DNA of 64,000 nucleotides from Beroe forskalii (taxonomy: Eukaryota; Ctenophora; Nuda; Beroida; Beroidae). Shown here one piece after another: positions 45,901-57,425 of the stretch (the first letter of the stretch is position 1; each line of letters starts with the position of its first letter). The notes beneath the pieces were generated by a model. The model was not told the origin of the DNA, made no database searches, and was given only the letters and a program-made list of their open reading frames with translations. The stretch covers positions 620,001 to 684,000 of the forward strand of contig WFMF01000013.1 of assembly GCA_011033025.1 (NCBI GenBank), given 5' to 3'. Position numbers and translations under genes: made by a program.

Positions 45901-46880
45901 GGACCGATTTCTCGGTTTAGAGTGTATATATGAACACCAGGTGTTAGACTCAATTCAAACAATGATTCAATGAGTTCAACGCTGTAATTAACTCCAATTT
46001 CTCTGATTTTTTCATCATCATCTTTGTTATCTTCGATTGTTTCAGCTAGAAGCTTAGGAACAGCAACATTGCATGCAATTTTCTTGAGTTTTCGAAGTGA
46101 GTCATAATTCTGAATGGGCAATATACCAGCAATTATGGGGATGTTGATCCCAGCTTTGGCAGCATCATTGACAAATCTTTCGTACTTTTGAACATCAAAA
46201 ATAAGCTGGCTCACAATGAAATCTGCTCCTGCATCAACTTTCTGCTTTAGATGTACAAGTGACTCTTCATAAGTTGAGTCTGGATGTCCTTCTGGATAGC
46301 CAGCAACAGCTATCACAAATGTATCCCCAAATTCAGCTCGAATCCAAGCCACAAATTCAGAAGCATACTTGAATTCACTGTCAGAATTATTATCACCAGA
46401 AAGGGCCATTATATTTCGAATGCCATGAGACCTTGCTGTGGTTAAGATTTCTTTAAGATCTGAAGAATCTAGACCATCACTCGTTACATGCAACATTGCT
46501 TCAATTCCACAATAATTCACAGCAGTGGAAGCAATTGTCATTGAACTGCAAACTTTACTTGAGGCAGAAGATTTTCCAGCATGCCATGTTATGTCCATGA
46601 ATAAGGGTTTACCTTTGTTCATCCGATCCATTCTGCCAACCAAATTAGCAGCTCCATCAGATGTGCGAGGAGGGAAGAACTCTAGAGAATAAAACTTGGT
46701 GCCATTTTTAATTTTCGACTTTATTTTTTCTATAAGAGTCCTGTTATCATCATGACAATATTCAAAGTTTGTTGGGGATTCACACAGTTCAAATTTCATT
46801 TCACTGGAATCAGAAATTGATTCAACCTCCCAACGACTTTCCATGTCATCTTCTGCCATGAGGTTTCCAATGCAAGGCAT
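42901..46880 (-). CDS. MTHFR: Methylenetetrahydrofolate reductase
   Basis: Exons 46880-45241, about 45052-44876, 43379-43281 and 43070-42901 on the minus strand, roughly 700 aa. It reduces 5,10-methylene-THF to 5-methyl-THF with FAD and NADPH. Exon 1 carries the catalytic barrel ([38 protein letters not shown]) and most of the SAM-binding regulatory domain ([53 protein letters not shown]). Exon 2 has [14 protein letters not shown] and [17 protein letters not shown], exon 3 [13 protein letters not shown], and exon 4 a short divergent tail. The N-terminal Ser/acidic stretch resembles the phosphorylated region of animal MTHFR. The family loop ALRGDP reads ALSGDN here. The exon 1 donor (phase 2) and the obvious exon 2 acceptor do not match in phase, so that junction is unresolved. 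Intron 2 holds a 1.3-kb transposon. Confidence 0.92.
43501..44813. mobile_element. 1313-bp inverted-repeat transposon in MTHFR intron 2
   Basis: The terminal inverted repeat of about 30 bp begins CGGGGGATATCAGTGAGTAA (continuing GTGCACAGAC) at 43501 and is mirrored at the right end (to 44813). The 8-bp target duplication GGGTAAAA is perfect (43493-43500 and 44814-44821). There is no transposase coding, so it is non-autonomous. An 8-bp duplication fits hAT, P or Merlin-type elements; I do not recognise the TIR. Confidence 0.9.
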
Positions 46881-47498
46881 TTTAAATCCTGTTTAAAAAG
46901 TTAAAAGTCAGATTAACAATTATAATACCTTTTGTAGCACTATTTGATGAGGACATATACATTATACTGCCATGATACAGTAGAACAGCCCTAAATAACT
47001 GAATACAAACATGATGTGACGAAAAATTCACAATGAACAGCCATATTAATTGAATCATAAGAGATAATTTCATTCAAGCAAAATTCAACAAAAATAGTAC
47101 TCAGAGATCAATAAATGTTATTGCTTTTATGATAGAAATACCAGCAGCAAATCTCTACTCAACTGTCTTATAAATGGTAAGTAAGTGATAATAGGTCTTA
47201 AAGAATTCACCTTTTTCAATCATAGCTGATGTCAACCACTGCTACTAATATACTAATACATTATGCTCTGTTAAGCAAATGATAGTATGATATCACTTCT
47301 ATAGATTCAAAGAATTCTTTAAAATGTTAACTACCATCATCTACTAAGATACACATGAGTACATTTGAAATATTGGTCACAGACAAATTTAATTGGATGT
47401 TTGTCATTCATAACTGAGAAATTCATTTCATATTTGTATCATTACAATATAGATATCATTCTGTTATTAAGGGGTATGAAATTAGATGGAGTTTGATA
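46881..47498. other. Between YEATS4 stop and MTHFR start
   Basis: AT-rich sequence with no recognised motif. It contains the MTHFR 5' region and the YEATS4 3' UTR. Confidence 0.35.
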
Positions 47499-48122
47499 TC
47501 AGCCTTTCTTATTTTCCATCTCTTTTACTTCACATTTTAAGCTCTGATAAACCTCTCTCTGATTTTTCAGTCTTGCACTTAGATCTGATATTTCAGTCTT
47601 GATTTTTCTACGAGCTTCTATTATGGAAGTAAAAGTTTTGCGCTCAACTTCATCAAAGTTCATATGATGTTGGGAAAGATTAGGGTCTAATGGACGAGCA
47701 TTGACAAGTAGAGGGTACATGATTGAAGTTGGTTCAGTAAATATGATCTCATCATAATGTTCTGAAATAAGAGTCTTATCTTTGACAACAACAGAATCAT
47801 TATGGAATAGTTTCAGCAAATGATAAAATGTGACAGGCTTCTCTGATGGATCTTGAAAGAATACTTTGATCATTATTTCAAATTCACCCCAACCTGATTC
47901 ACTAACCCGATATGGTGGTTTAGATATGATCCTCATTGGCTGCGAATAGCTATCATGTAATTTGAAGTGAACCTTCTTCACATAAACACTCATATCTTCA
48001 CTTTTGAATGGCTTAAGATAAACAGTCCAAGAATGAGTATGTCCATCAGTTTCCCGTTTCCCACCCAGATAAGTACTTGTATTTCCAGTGACTACTGCCT
48101 TAACAATAGTTATTCCTCTGAC
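47499..48122 (-). CDS. YEATS4: YEATS4/GAS41-like protein, N-terminus missing
   Basis: From VRGITIVK (human VKGVTIVK, about residue 16) to the stop, 207 codons are uninterrupted. The YEATS domain shows the acyl-lysine reader residues: the HTHSW motif, HDSYSQP, and SGWGEFEI with the cage Trp, Glu and Phe. [25 protein letters not shown] and [10 protein letters not shown] follow the family closely. A C-terminal coiled coil follows ([20 protein letters not shown]). GAS41 is a subunit of the TIP60/SRCAP chromatin complexes and binds acetylated histone H3. The frame runs on upstream only into foldback E3 sequence (ATG at 48209), so that N-terminus is not native. A possible 3' splice site TGTCAG|AGG at 48118 suggests the first exon lies upstream, but it has no pyrimidine tract because E3 abuts it. 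Confidence 0.85.
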   Translation of the reverse strand, partial: VRGITIVKAVVTGNTSTYLGGKRETDGHTHSWTVYLKPFKSEDMSVYVKKVHFKLHDSYSQPMRIISKPPYRVSESGWGEFEIMIKVFFQDPSEKPVTFYHLLKLFHNDSVVVKDKTLISEHYDEIIFTEPTSIMYPLLVNARPLDPNLSQHHMNFDEVERKTFTSIIEARRKIKTEISDLSARLKNQREVYQSLKCEVKEMENKKG

Positions 48123-51100
48123 ATTAATGCTCCCCCTATTCCCGGGATCACAAATTACAGAGTTCACCGTACGGAGGCTTCCCCTAAACCTGGGATCACC
48201 TCTAATCACGGACTCCCCTGTACACTGCTCCCCTTAATCTAGGGCTCCCCCGATTGTCCGGGGCTCACCTCTATACACGGTCTCGCCCATACCAGACTCA
48301 CCCTATTGCCGGGCTTCACCATACCAGGCTCCACCGAAACTCGGGCTTCACCAATGCCTTGGGATAACCCCGATACAGGGGCTCACCCGTACCAGGCTCA
48401 CCTTATTGCCGGCTTCGCCATACCAGGCTCCACCAGATCCTCGGGCTTCACCAATGCCTTGGGATAACCCCGATACAGGGGCTCACCCGTACCAGGATCA
48501 CCCTTACCTTGGGCTTCACCATACCAGGCTCCACCCGAACCTCGGGCTTCACTGATGTTCTGGGCTCACCCTTCAACATGGGATCACCCATACCAGGCTC
48601 ACCCTTACCTTGGGCTTCACCATAACAGGCTCAATCGAACCTCGGGCTTCACTGATGTTCTGGGCTATCCCTGAACATGGGATCACCCATACGAGGCTCA
48701 CCTTTACCTTGGGCTTCACCGAACTTGGCTCCACCTTATCCTGGGCTTCACCATAACTTGGGCTCACCAAGATACATGGGATCGCCCATACGAGGCTCAC
48801 CCTTACCTTGGGCTCCACCGACCTTGGCTCCACCTTATCCCTGGGCTTCACCATAGCTTGGGCTCCCCACACTTACATAGGCTCCCCCTACCAACTTGGG
48901 CTCCCATATGATAACTCGGGCCCCATACTTACTTGGGATCCACCTTCCAACTTGGGCTCCCCTATACTAAATCGGGCTCCCCCACACCAACTTGGGCTCC
49001 CATATACCAATTTGGGCTCCCCCATACCAATTTGGGCTCCCCCATACTCCCATACTAACTAGGGCTCCCCATACCAACTCGGGCCCCCATACCAACTCGG
49101 CCCCCATACCAACTCAGGCTCCCCCATACCAACTCGGGCCCCCCATACCAACCTCGGGCCCCCATACCAACTCAGGCCCCCCATATTAACTGGGCTCCCC
49201 CGTGCAGTACGGGGCTCCCCCATACCAACTTGGGCTCCCCTGTTCTAATCGGGCCCCCATACCAACTTGGGCTCCCCTGTGCTGTTCGGGCCCCCATACC
49301 AACTTGGGCTCCCCCTGTTCTGTCTGGCCCCCCCAACTTGGGCCCCCCAACAACTGGGCCCCCCCGTGCTGTCTGCCCCCATACCAACTTGGGGCCCCCG
49401 TGCTGTGTCTGCCCCCATACCAACATGGGCCCCTGTGCTGCTGGGCTCCCCATACCAACTTGGGCTCCCCGTGCTGTTCGGCCCCCATACCAACTTGGGC
49501 CCTGTTCTGTCTGGGCCCCATACCAACTTGGGCTCCCCCGTTCTGTTCAGGCTCCCCCATACCAACTTGGGCTCCCCGTGCTGTCTGGGCTCCCCCATAC
49601 CAACTTGGGCTCCCCCGTGCTGTTCGGGCTCCCCATACCAACTTGGGCCCCTGCAGTTCGGGCCTGGGCCCCCATACCAACTTGGGCCCCTGTACCAACT
49701 CGGCCCCCATACCAACTTGGGCTCCCCTGCTGTTCGGGCTCCCCATACCAACTTGGGCTCCCTGTTCTGTTCGGGCCCCCCAACCCCCATACCAACTTGG
49801 GCCCCCTGTTGGCCTGCCCCCATACCAACTTGGGCTCCCCTGTGCTGTTTGGGCTCCCCATACCAACTTGGGCTCCCTGTGCTGTTCGGGCTCCCATACC
49901 AACTTGGGCCCCTGTTCTGTTCGGGCCCCCATACCAACTTGGGCCCCCCTGTTCGGGCTCCCCATACCAACTTGGGCTCCCCCACCCCCATACCAACTTG
50001 GGCAACTTCTGGGCTCCCCCATACCAACTTGGGGCCCCCATACTGTAACTTGGCCCCCCATACCAACTTCAGGCCCCCACACCAACTCGGGCCCCCATAC
50101 CAAACTTGGGCCCCCCATACTAACTCAGGCCCCCATACCAACTTGGGCCCCCTGCAACTTGGGCTCCCCGGGCCCCCATACCAACTTGGGCCCCTGTGCT
50201 GTTCGGGCTCCCCCATACCAACTTGGGCCCCTGTGCTGTTGGGCCCCCCATACCAACTTGGGCTCCCCTGTGCTGTTCGGGCTCCCCCATACCAACTTGG
50301 GCTCCCCCTGTGCTGTTCGGGCTCCCCATACCAACTTGGGCTCCCCTGTGCTGTTCGGGCTCCCCATACCAACATGGGCTCCCTGTGCTTTCGGCCCCCA
50401 TACCAACTTGGGCTCCCCTGTGCTGTCTGGGCTCCCCCATACCAACTTGGGCTCCCCCTGTTCGGGCTCCCCATACCAACTTGGGCTCCCCAGGCCCCAT
50501 ACCAACTGGGCCTCCCCCCTTCGGGCCCCCCATACCAACTTGGGCTCCCCAGTTCCCTGCCCCCATACAACTTGGGCTCCCCCCAGTGCTGTCCCCCCCC
50601 CATACCAACTTGGGCTCCCCTGTTCGGCTCTATACCAACTTGGGCTCCCCGTGCTGTTCTGGCTCCCCCATACCAACCATCCCCAGTACTGGGCTCCCCC
50701 ATACCAACTTGGGCTCCCAGTTTGCTGGGGCTCCCCCACCAACAAAATTGTTTGGGCTCCCTTTGGGTTCCCCCCCTTTGGGCTCCCCCATACCAATTTG
50801 GGCTCCCCATACTGTTGGGCTCCCCTCCCCCACCTTGGGCTCCCCCATTTCCCCCCCGACTCTTTGGGGCTCCCCTGGCCAACTCGGGCTCCCCTGTGCT
50901 GTTTGGGCTCCCCCATACTAAACTCAGGCTCCCCATACTATTTGGCCCTGCTGGCAGACCCCCATACCAATCTGAATCCCCATACCAACTTGGCCTCCTG
51001 TAACTGTTTGGGCCCCCCTGTGCAACTTGGGCCCCCTTTGCTCTGGCCCCCCATACAAGTCGGCTCCCCCCCCCCTGGCATATACCAACTCAGACTCCAA

Positions 51101-51330
51101 CACACTGTTAGTGCTGCCGCGTACAATCTTGGGCATCCATGCACCATTTATACTCCCCATGCCTATTTTGGACTTTGGGATCCCCCTTCCTTACAGTATA
51201 AGGGCTCTCTATTTGACTCAGGCTCTCCATCTACGTACGTCGGCTCTCCACACAGTTTTAAATGAAAAACATTATGAATAGTACTAAATCAATGGATTCA
51301 ATTAAATTAAAAATTAGAATCAGGAATCCC

Positions 51331-51660
51331 AATGAATTAATTCTAAACAGTATTAGGAAATTTGAATAACATGATTATTGACTATAAGACTTTTAATAAT
51401 TTTCAAAATAAATATATAAAATAAATCCTTAAATATATATCTGACTGTAATGAGATTTTCTGACACCACTCAGTACCCAATCAAGCATGCCGATTGCCGT
51501 GAAAGGAATGTTCCAGAGTACCAGTTTTAAATGAACCAGTAGACATCACATAGAATAGTTAGGCAAAAAAATAGATTTGATAAGAATTAAAGTACTGCAT
51601 TATCAAGACCAATGAATGAATTCTAAACAGTATTAGAAATGGGGACATGATTATTGACTA
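51331..51660 (+). repeat. Loop segment duplicated within E3
   Basis: A stretch of about 52 bp containing AATTCTAAACAGTATTAG and CATGATTATTGACTA occurs at 51331-51382 and again at 51611-51660, about 280 bp apart. E1 has it once. Confidence 0.7.
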
Positions 51661-52034
51661 TTAAGAGAACTTTGGATAATTGATAAAATCTCAAAAGTGT
51701 CATTTGTGCTTAGGAAAAGCCCGCCTCTGACACCCCAGAAAACCAGTAGATTAGAGGGGCACGAGGGCGAGCCCTCGTTATTCAAATTTTCCAGCTCGCA
51801 ATACCCTGAAAGCTCTAATTGGGACTGCTCATGCGGGCAATATCCTACGTATCAGAGGCCTTTCCGGGTTCACTGTCTGATAGAGAAGTTGTGTTATCCA
51901 GCAAAGTCTTGGACCAGATGGTTCCAGGGGATCTAATTCTGGCCGATAAGGGCTTCTCGGTGCAAGACATTTGTCCTGATGGTAATTATACGTTAATTAA
52001 GGCGTACCCTTTTTCTATTTTTTCATTCACCTAG
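51661..52034 (+). pseudogene. Transposase fragment, DDE_Tnp_4 type (E3 copy)
   Basis: The plus strand reads ISYVSEAFPGSLSDREVV and then MVPGDLILADKGFSVQD, the (V)S..YPG..SD.E and GD.ILADKGF blocks of DDE_Tnp_4 transposases (IS5/Harbinger-like, including ISL2EU), with the SD and AD catalytic-type acids. The preceding block NTLKALIGTA is in another frame owing to small deletions, and the sequence stops being coding after about 51985. It overlaps in homology with the E1 fragment and extends beyond it. Confidence 0.75.
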
Positions 52035-52083
52035 TTTGGAACGATTTTTGTCTTCAAAAGCATCAATTTGAGTCCGACCCAAA

Positions 52084-52457
52084 CAGGCCCGAAGCCAGGA
52101 TTTTTTTCCGGGAGGGGTACGGGGCCGAGCCCCTGCAAGGGGGTTAGGGGCGGAGCCCCCGAAAAATTTTAGGGAAATAAGGATGCTGCAGGATGATTTT
52201 TACAATAAAGAAATGTACAGGAAATGTACAGGACGATATTTGTCAAAATTAGAGCATCGAAAAAGTACACAATCAAATATAAATGAACTATAACAGTCAG
52301 AATAAGATTAAACTAGTAAACTGCCACTATTTTACCAAGCCAAAGTATATAATTATGATTATCAGTCAAAAAAAATTTATTCTATCTATTTTTTGAAATG
52401 GTAACTTTTCTTCCGAGGGGGCTGCAGCCCCCCTAGCCCCCTCTGTCTACGGGCCTG
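52084..52457. mobile_element. hAT-like MITE, 374 bp, in E3 loop
   Basis: The ends are CAGGCCCG and CGGGCCTG, with GC-rich subterminal CGGGAGGGG and CTGCAGCCCCC. The flanks GACCCAAA (52076-52083) and TACCCAAA (52458-52465) agree at 7 of 8 bases, as for the 8-bp duplication of hAT elements. A CAGG start is usual in hATs. Confidence 0.65.
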
Positions 52458-54645
52458 TACCCAAACTATTACTTGAATGTTTATCTCATCCCAATTTGGT
52501 ATGGGGAGCCCGAACAGCACGGGGAGCCCAAGTTGGTATGGGGAGCCCGAACAGAACGGGGGAGCCCAAGTTGGTATGGGGGAGCCCGAACAGCACGGGG
52601 GAGCCCAAGTTGGTATGGGGGAGCCCGAACAGCACGGGGAGCCCAAGTTGGTATGGGGAGCCCGAACAGAATGGGGGAGCCTCCAAGTTGGTATGGGGAG
52701 CCCGAACAGCACGGGGAGCCCAAGTTGGTATGGGGAGCCCGAACAGCACGGGGAGCCCAAGTTGGTATGGGGAGCCCGAACAGCACGGGGGAGCCTGTTG
52801 GTATGGGGAGCCCGAACAGCACGGGGAGCCCAAGTTGGTATGGGGAGCCCGAACAGCACGGGGAGCCCAAGTTGGTATGGGGAGCCCGAACAGCACGGGG
52901 GAGCCCAAGTTGGTATGGGGAGCCCGAACAGCACGGGGAGCCCAAGTTGGTATGGGGGAGCCCGAACAGCACGGGGAGCCCAAGTTGGTATGGGGGAGCC
53001 CGAACAGCACGGGGGAGCCCAAGTTGGTATGGGGGAGCCCGAACAGAACGGGGGAGCCCAAGTTGGTATGGGGAGCCCGAACAGCACGGGGGAGCCCAAG
53101 TTGGTATGGGGGAGCCCGAAAAGCACGGGGGGAGCCTGTTGGTATGGGGGAGCCCGAACAGCACGGGGGAGCCCAAGTTGGTATGGGGAGCCCGAACAGC
53201 ACGGGGGAGCCCAAGTTGGTATGGGGGAGCCCGAACAGAACGGGGGAGCCCAAGTTGGTATGGGGGAGCCCGAACAGCACGGGGGAGCCCAAGTTTGTGT
53301 GGGGAGCCCGAAAAGCACGGGGGAGCCCAAGTTGGTATGGGGGAGCCCGAACAGCACGGGGGAGCCCAAGTTGGTATGGGGGAGCCCGAACAGCACGGGG
53401 AGCCCAAGTTGGTATGGGGGAGCCCGAACAGAACGGGGAGCCCAAGTTGGTATGGGGGAGCCCGAACAGCACGGGGGAGCCCAAGTTGGTATGGGGGAGC
53501 CCGATTAGAACGGGGGAGCCCAAGTTGGTATGGGGGAGCCCGTACTGCACGGGGGAGCCCGAGTTAATATGGGGGAGCCTGAGTTAGTATGGGGGAGCCC
53601 GAGGTAGTATGGGGGAGCCCGAGTTAGTGTGGGGGAGCCCGAGTTAGTATGGAGGAGCCCGAGTTAGTATGGGGGAGCCCGAGTTAGTATGGGGAGCCCT
53701 AGTTAGTATGGGAGTATGGGGGAGCCCAAATTGGTATGGGGGAGCCCAAATTGGTATATGGGAGCCCAAGTTGGTGTGGGGGAGCCCGAGTTAGTATAGG
53801 GGAGCCCGAGTTGATAGGTGGATCCCAAGTTAGTATGGGGGAGCCCGAGTTATCATAGGGGAGCCCGAGTTGGTAGGGGGAGCCCAAATAAGTGTGGGGG
53901 AGCCCAAGCTATGGCGAAGCCCAGGATAAGGTGGAGCCAAGTACGGTGAAGCCCAAGGTAAGGGTGAGCCTCGTATGGGCGATCCCATGTTTCAGGGTGA
54001 GCCCAAGTTATGGTGGAGCCTAGGATTAGGTGGAGCCAAGTACGGTGAAGCCCAAGGTAAGGGTGAGCCTGGTATGGGTGATCCCATGTTTCAGGGATAG
54101 CCCAGAACATCAGTGTAGCCCAGGATAAGGTGGAGCCAGGTACGGTGAAGCCCAATGTAAGGGTGAGCCTGGTATGGGTGATGCCATGTTTGAGGGTGAG
54201 CCCAGAACATCAGTGAAGCCCGAGGTTCGGTGGAGCCTGGTATGGTGAAGCCCAAGATAAGGGTGAGTCTGGTACGGGTGAGCCCCTGTATCGGGGTTAT
54301 TCCAGAACATCCGTGAAGCCCGAGGATCGGGTGAGCCTGGTATGGCGAAGCCCAAGGTAAGGGTGAGCCTGGTACGGGTGAGCCCCTGTATCGGGGTTAT
54401 CCCAAGGCATTGGTGAAGCCCGAGGTCCGGTGGAGCCTGGTATGGCGAAGCCCAAGGTAAGGGTGAGTCTGGTATGGGCGAGACCGGGTATAGAGGTGAG
54501 CCCCGGACAATTGGGGGATCCCTAGATTAGGGGGAGCAGTGTATAGGGGAGCTTTCATAAGAGGTTATCCCATGTGTGTACTTAGAATAGGGGAGCCCTT
54601 GTCACCAAAACGGATACATGGGCTCCCCCTACTTGCCAACCCCAT

Positions 54646-57206
54646 TGATTCTGTGTTCTAGAACTCTTATTGATGAATATTCTAAGCGAACTGCGAAGTG
54701 AGAAGTTTAGCGCGCAGACATATGACAGATAGGCTGAATTGTTAAAAACGACGTTCGCGTGTCCTCAACTTCTTCAAGGTCTTCTTCGATGCTTTTGGGG
54801 ACACTGAGACATTCAAGAGTGTCTTTTCTCATTCGAAACTGGTTGCATGTTCCGTCTTTCAGCCAACTTGTTTAACCACTAGTTTTCTCATCTCGCGGTA
54901 CCAAATTTGCAGATGTGTGGGCCGAATGGAAAAATCTTGATAATTGACTGATTTTTGAAAGCATACACTATAATATTATGATGGTAACCAGAATTCCTTC
55001 CTACTATAAGAGGACTTGGGATACATTCTAAGAGTTCCAATATCACAAGAGCCCTTCAAAAAGATTGAGAATTGAGAATGAAACAGCTGCAACATGTTGT
55101 TAGCTCAGACTTTTGAAATCCTTTTAATCTAATTTAATCTATCTCATCTAGATCTGATTGAAACTAAGAGTTCGGCTAGAAGAAGTTATAGCATGTTTAG
55201 TAGTAATTCATAGGGCACCTGCAGCGAAACCATGAATGTTGGCGACAATTGCTTTTGCGGAGTTCTATTTTGATCCATTGCAATTCGTTTTTGACTGTTA
55301 TAAATTTTAGGAAAGGGCTTAAAACAAAACACCCAAAAATCAATGTGACACAATTTTCAATGCTTTTTTTTTCGTAGCATAGATATTGGAATGATATTTT
55401 TACGTGAAGAAAATTTTCCATATTTGTTTAGTGTTAACGATGACATATAAAATCAATATTTTCTATACGTTTTTGCAACGATTCTTCAGTATAGTACTTT
55501 TGAATAATTCTATTTTTGCTTCATGAAATTCATGTCCGGCAAAACAACTTTCTATCCTTTAAACCCAATCACAATGGATCAAAAGAGACCCGTGCTAAAA
55601 GTAATTGTCACCAACTTTCATGGTTTTGGCTGAGACGGAGGTAATCATATCACCAATCGTGTTTAACATTCTTGAGGATGAAAAAAATGATAGCTTGAAA
55701 GGTGTGTTACAAGAAATCTAATTATACTTTTTAAGGTGTTAAAGTTCCAATTGCTTTCTGAACATCCGGTAGTGTAACCTGTCTCCTATCATTACTCTAG
55801 GCAGCGCCATATCCGATTCTACGCGTCAATGATGGCTATGTGTTGAGAGTTACGTCATTATCATAGCTTAGAATGGTGTGTTCATGACGTTAAACGGCTT
55901 ACTTTTCGTGGCAAGCGTCATTGACGTATTCAAATGAACTGGGCTCTTCATTGAATTATATGTTAATTCCATTTTCCGTTAGCAGCAAGACTTTTCGTCA
56001 GAACTTTTTCCCGTTATATAACGCGATTTCAAATTTTCAAGCTGGGCTAGTCGGGGCTTCTTTTCAACGATGCCAACTTCATCTTGCTTTGTAATTTGCT
56101 TTGAAACACGGGAGACACCAAGGAAACATATATTGTTTTATCACACAAGTTCCGTACAGGTACTTGGAGAGTATATTATATGATATCTCAAAACGTCTGG
56201 AGAGGTGTGAACACGTTTTCTTGGTAGCTGGTAGATCTCACAATCACACGAAGCCACGAACAAACATATGGAGAACAAACGAACAAACACAAACGAACAG
56301 ACACACGAACAAACACAATATGGATTACACTTGAATGAACAAACGAACCAACACATTAAGAACCAGTCAGCGCGCGGCCCTCTGTGTGTGATATAATAAG
56401 ACATGTGTTCTAATATATCACAGAAGATTCTGTCACTTCAGATTCTGTTAAATTGGTGATAAAACGGCTTCTCATACTTCAGATGACACTTCATTATATT
56501 CGTATTGTGGAAGATGTAGGGTGTGTAAACGTTCCTGGAATTGTATACCATAAGATGACAGTCATTTTGTCATCTCCGAGGGCAATGATATGTATCAGAA
56601 TATTCTGCTGTGTGTAAATATTTTGAATGTTGTTAAAAGTTTAAAGATTTCATGTAGGTAAGTACCTATTTCTATCTACATACTACATGTATTATACAAC
56701 TTGTGATATACATGACTTGGGAGTGTTTGCTCCGATCTAGAGTTTAGGGCAAGTTGGTTTTTTGTTGCAAATTGTTATCTTGAAATATGACACTTTTGCG
56801 TTGTAGAAGCATACATATTCACATATTCACAGGAACATTTTAGCTGTTTATACCCTTCTCCAGGCTGAAGGCTTGGGCGTTAAGCGTGAGATTCCTAGGT
56901 ACAGACTAGGTAGTACTCAGAGTCCATTTAACACTTCCTCAAGCGTGAGATACCTAGGAACAGAGTAGGTAGTACTCAAAGTTCATTAAACACATAACAC
57001 TTTCTCACTTTACTTGATGAGCCATGAGTGAACGCCGCTCGTACTTTCATTTCACCCTCCTACACTTACATTAGTACATTGAATACATTGTTATCTAAGT
57101 ATCTACTCGATATGCTCATCAAAAGATTTAAACGTAGTATTAGTATTGCTAGTGTTTCTCAATGAATATTGATTTCCTAGTGTTATAATTTGTTTGCATT
57201 ATTTCC
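54646..57206. other. Intergenic, no gene seen
   Basis: AT-rich sequence. It holds an ACGAACAAAC-type simple repeat at about 56250-56350 and a roughly 55-bp direct duplication at 56880-56995 (each copy with GCGTGAGATNCCTAGG and TAGGTAGTACTCA). I looked here on the minus strand for a YEATS4 first exon and found none that convinces. Confidence 0.45.
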
Positions 57207-57425
57207 ATGGGTAAATTCATATCCAATCGTCGGAAGAGTGAAGACAAGATGAAGGCAAGATGATCCTGATCTACTCCTGTATAAAATGCATCGTTCATTC
57301 TTTCAAGTTCAGCAATGAATCGAAATAAAAGCTTGAACGATGTATTTTATGAAGGAGTAGATCAGAATCACCTAGCCATTTTTTATGTAACTTGTCTTCT
57401 GACGATTGGGTATGAATTTACCCAT
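57207..57425. mobile_element. 219-bp palindromic MITE
   Basis: Arms of about 88 bp pair imperfectly: ATGGGTAAATTCATA at the left end mirrors TATGAATTTACCCAT at the right end, and GATCTACTCCT pairs with AGGAGTAGATC. The loop is about 35 nt. It is flanked by direct repeats of the host context (TTGTTTGCATTATTTCC and a relative near 57608). Confidence 0.65.

Larger units (their letters stand above)
48123..54645. mobile_element. Foldback element E3
   Basis: Left arm 48123 to about 51065 (CCC orientation), loop about 51066-52495, right arm 52496-54645 (GGG orientation) ending with the standard hairpin and CTTGCCAACCCCAT. The left end lacks the outer half of the hairpin and the end motif: it starts at the centre of the ATTAATGC palindrome, directly against YEATS4. 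The right arm units are nearly uniform, while the left arm (49000-51060) is full of small deletions, notably GGGCTCCCCC to GGGCCCCC. The loop holds transposase remains and a hAT-like MITE. Open frames up to 687 codons in the left arm are not genes. Confidence 0.85.

Noticed and set aside
49202-51265. Very long open frame (687 codons) and several others over 250 codons in the foldback arms (for example 9628-10841, 52473-53587)
   Set aside because: They are translations of 39-bp (13-codon) tandem units, open on both strands and in most frames, with only a handful of residues in fixed order. No start context, splice signals or homology is seen.
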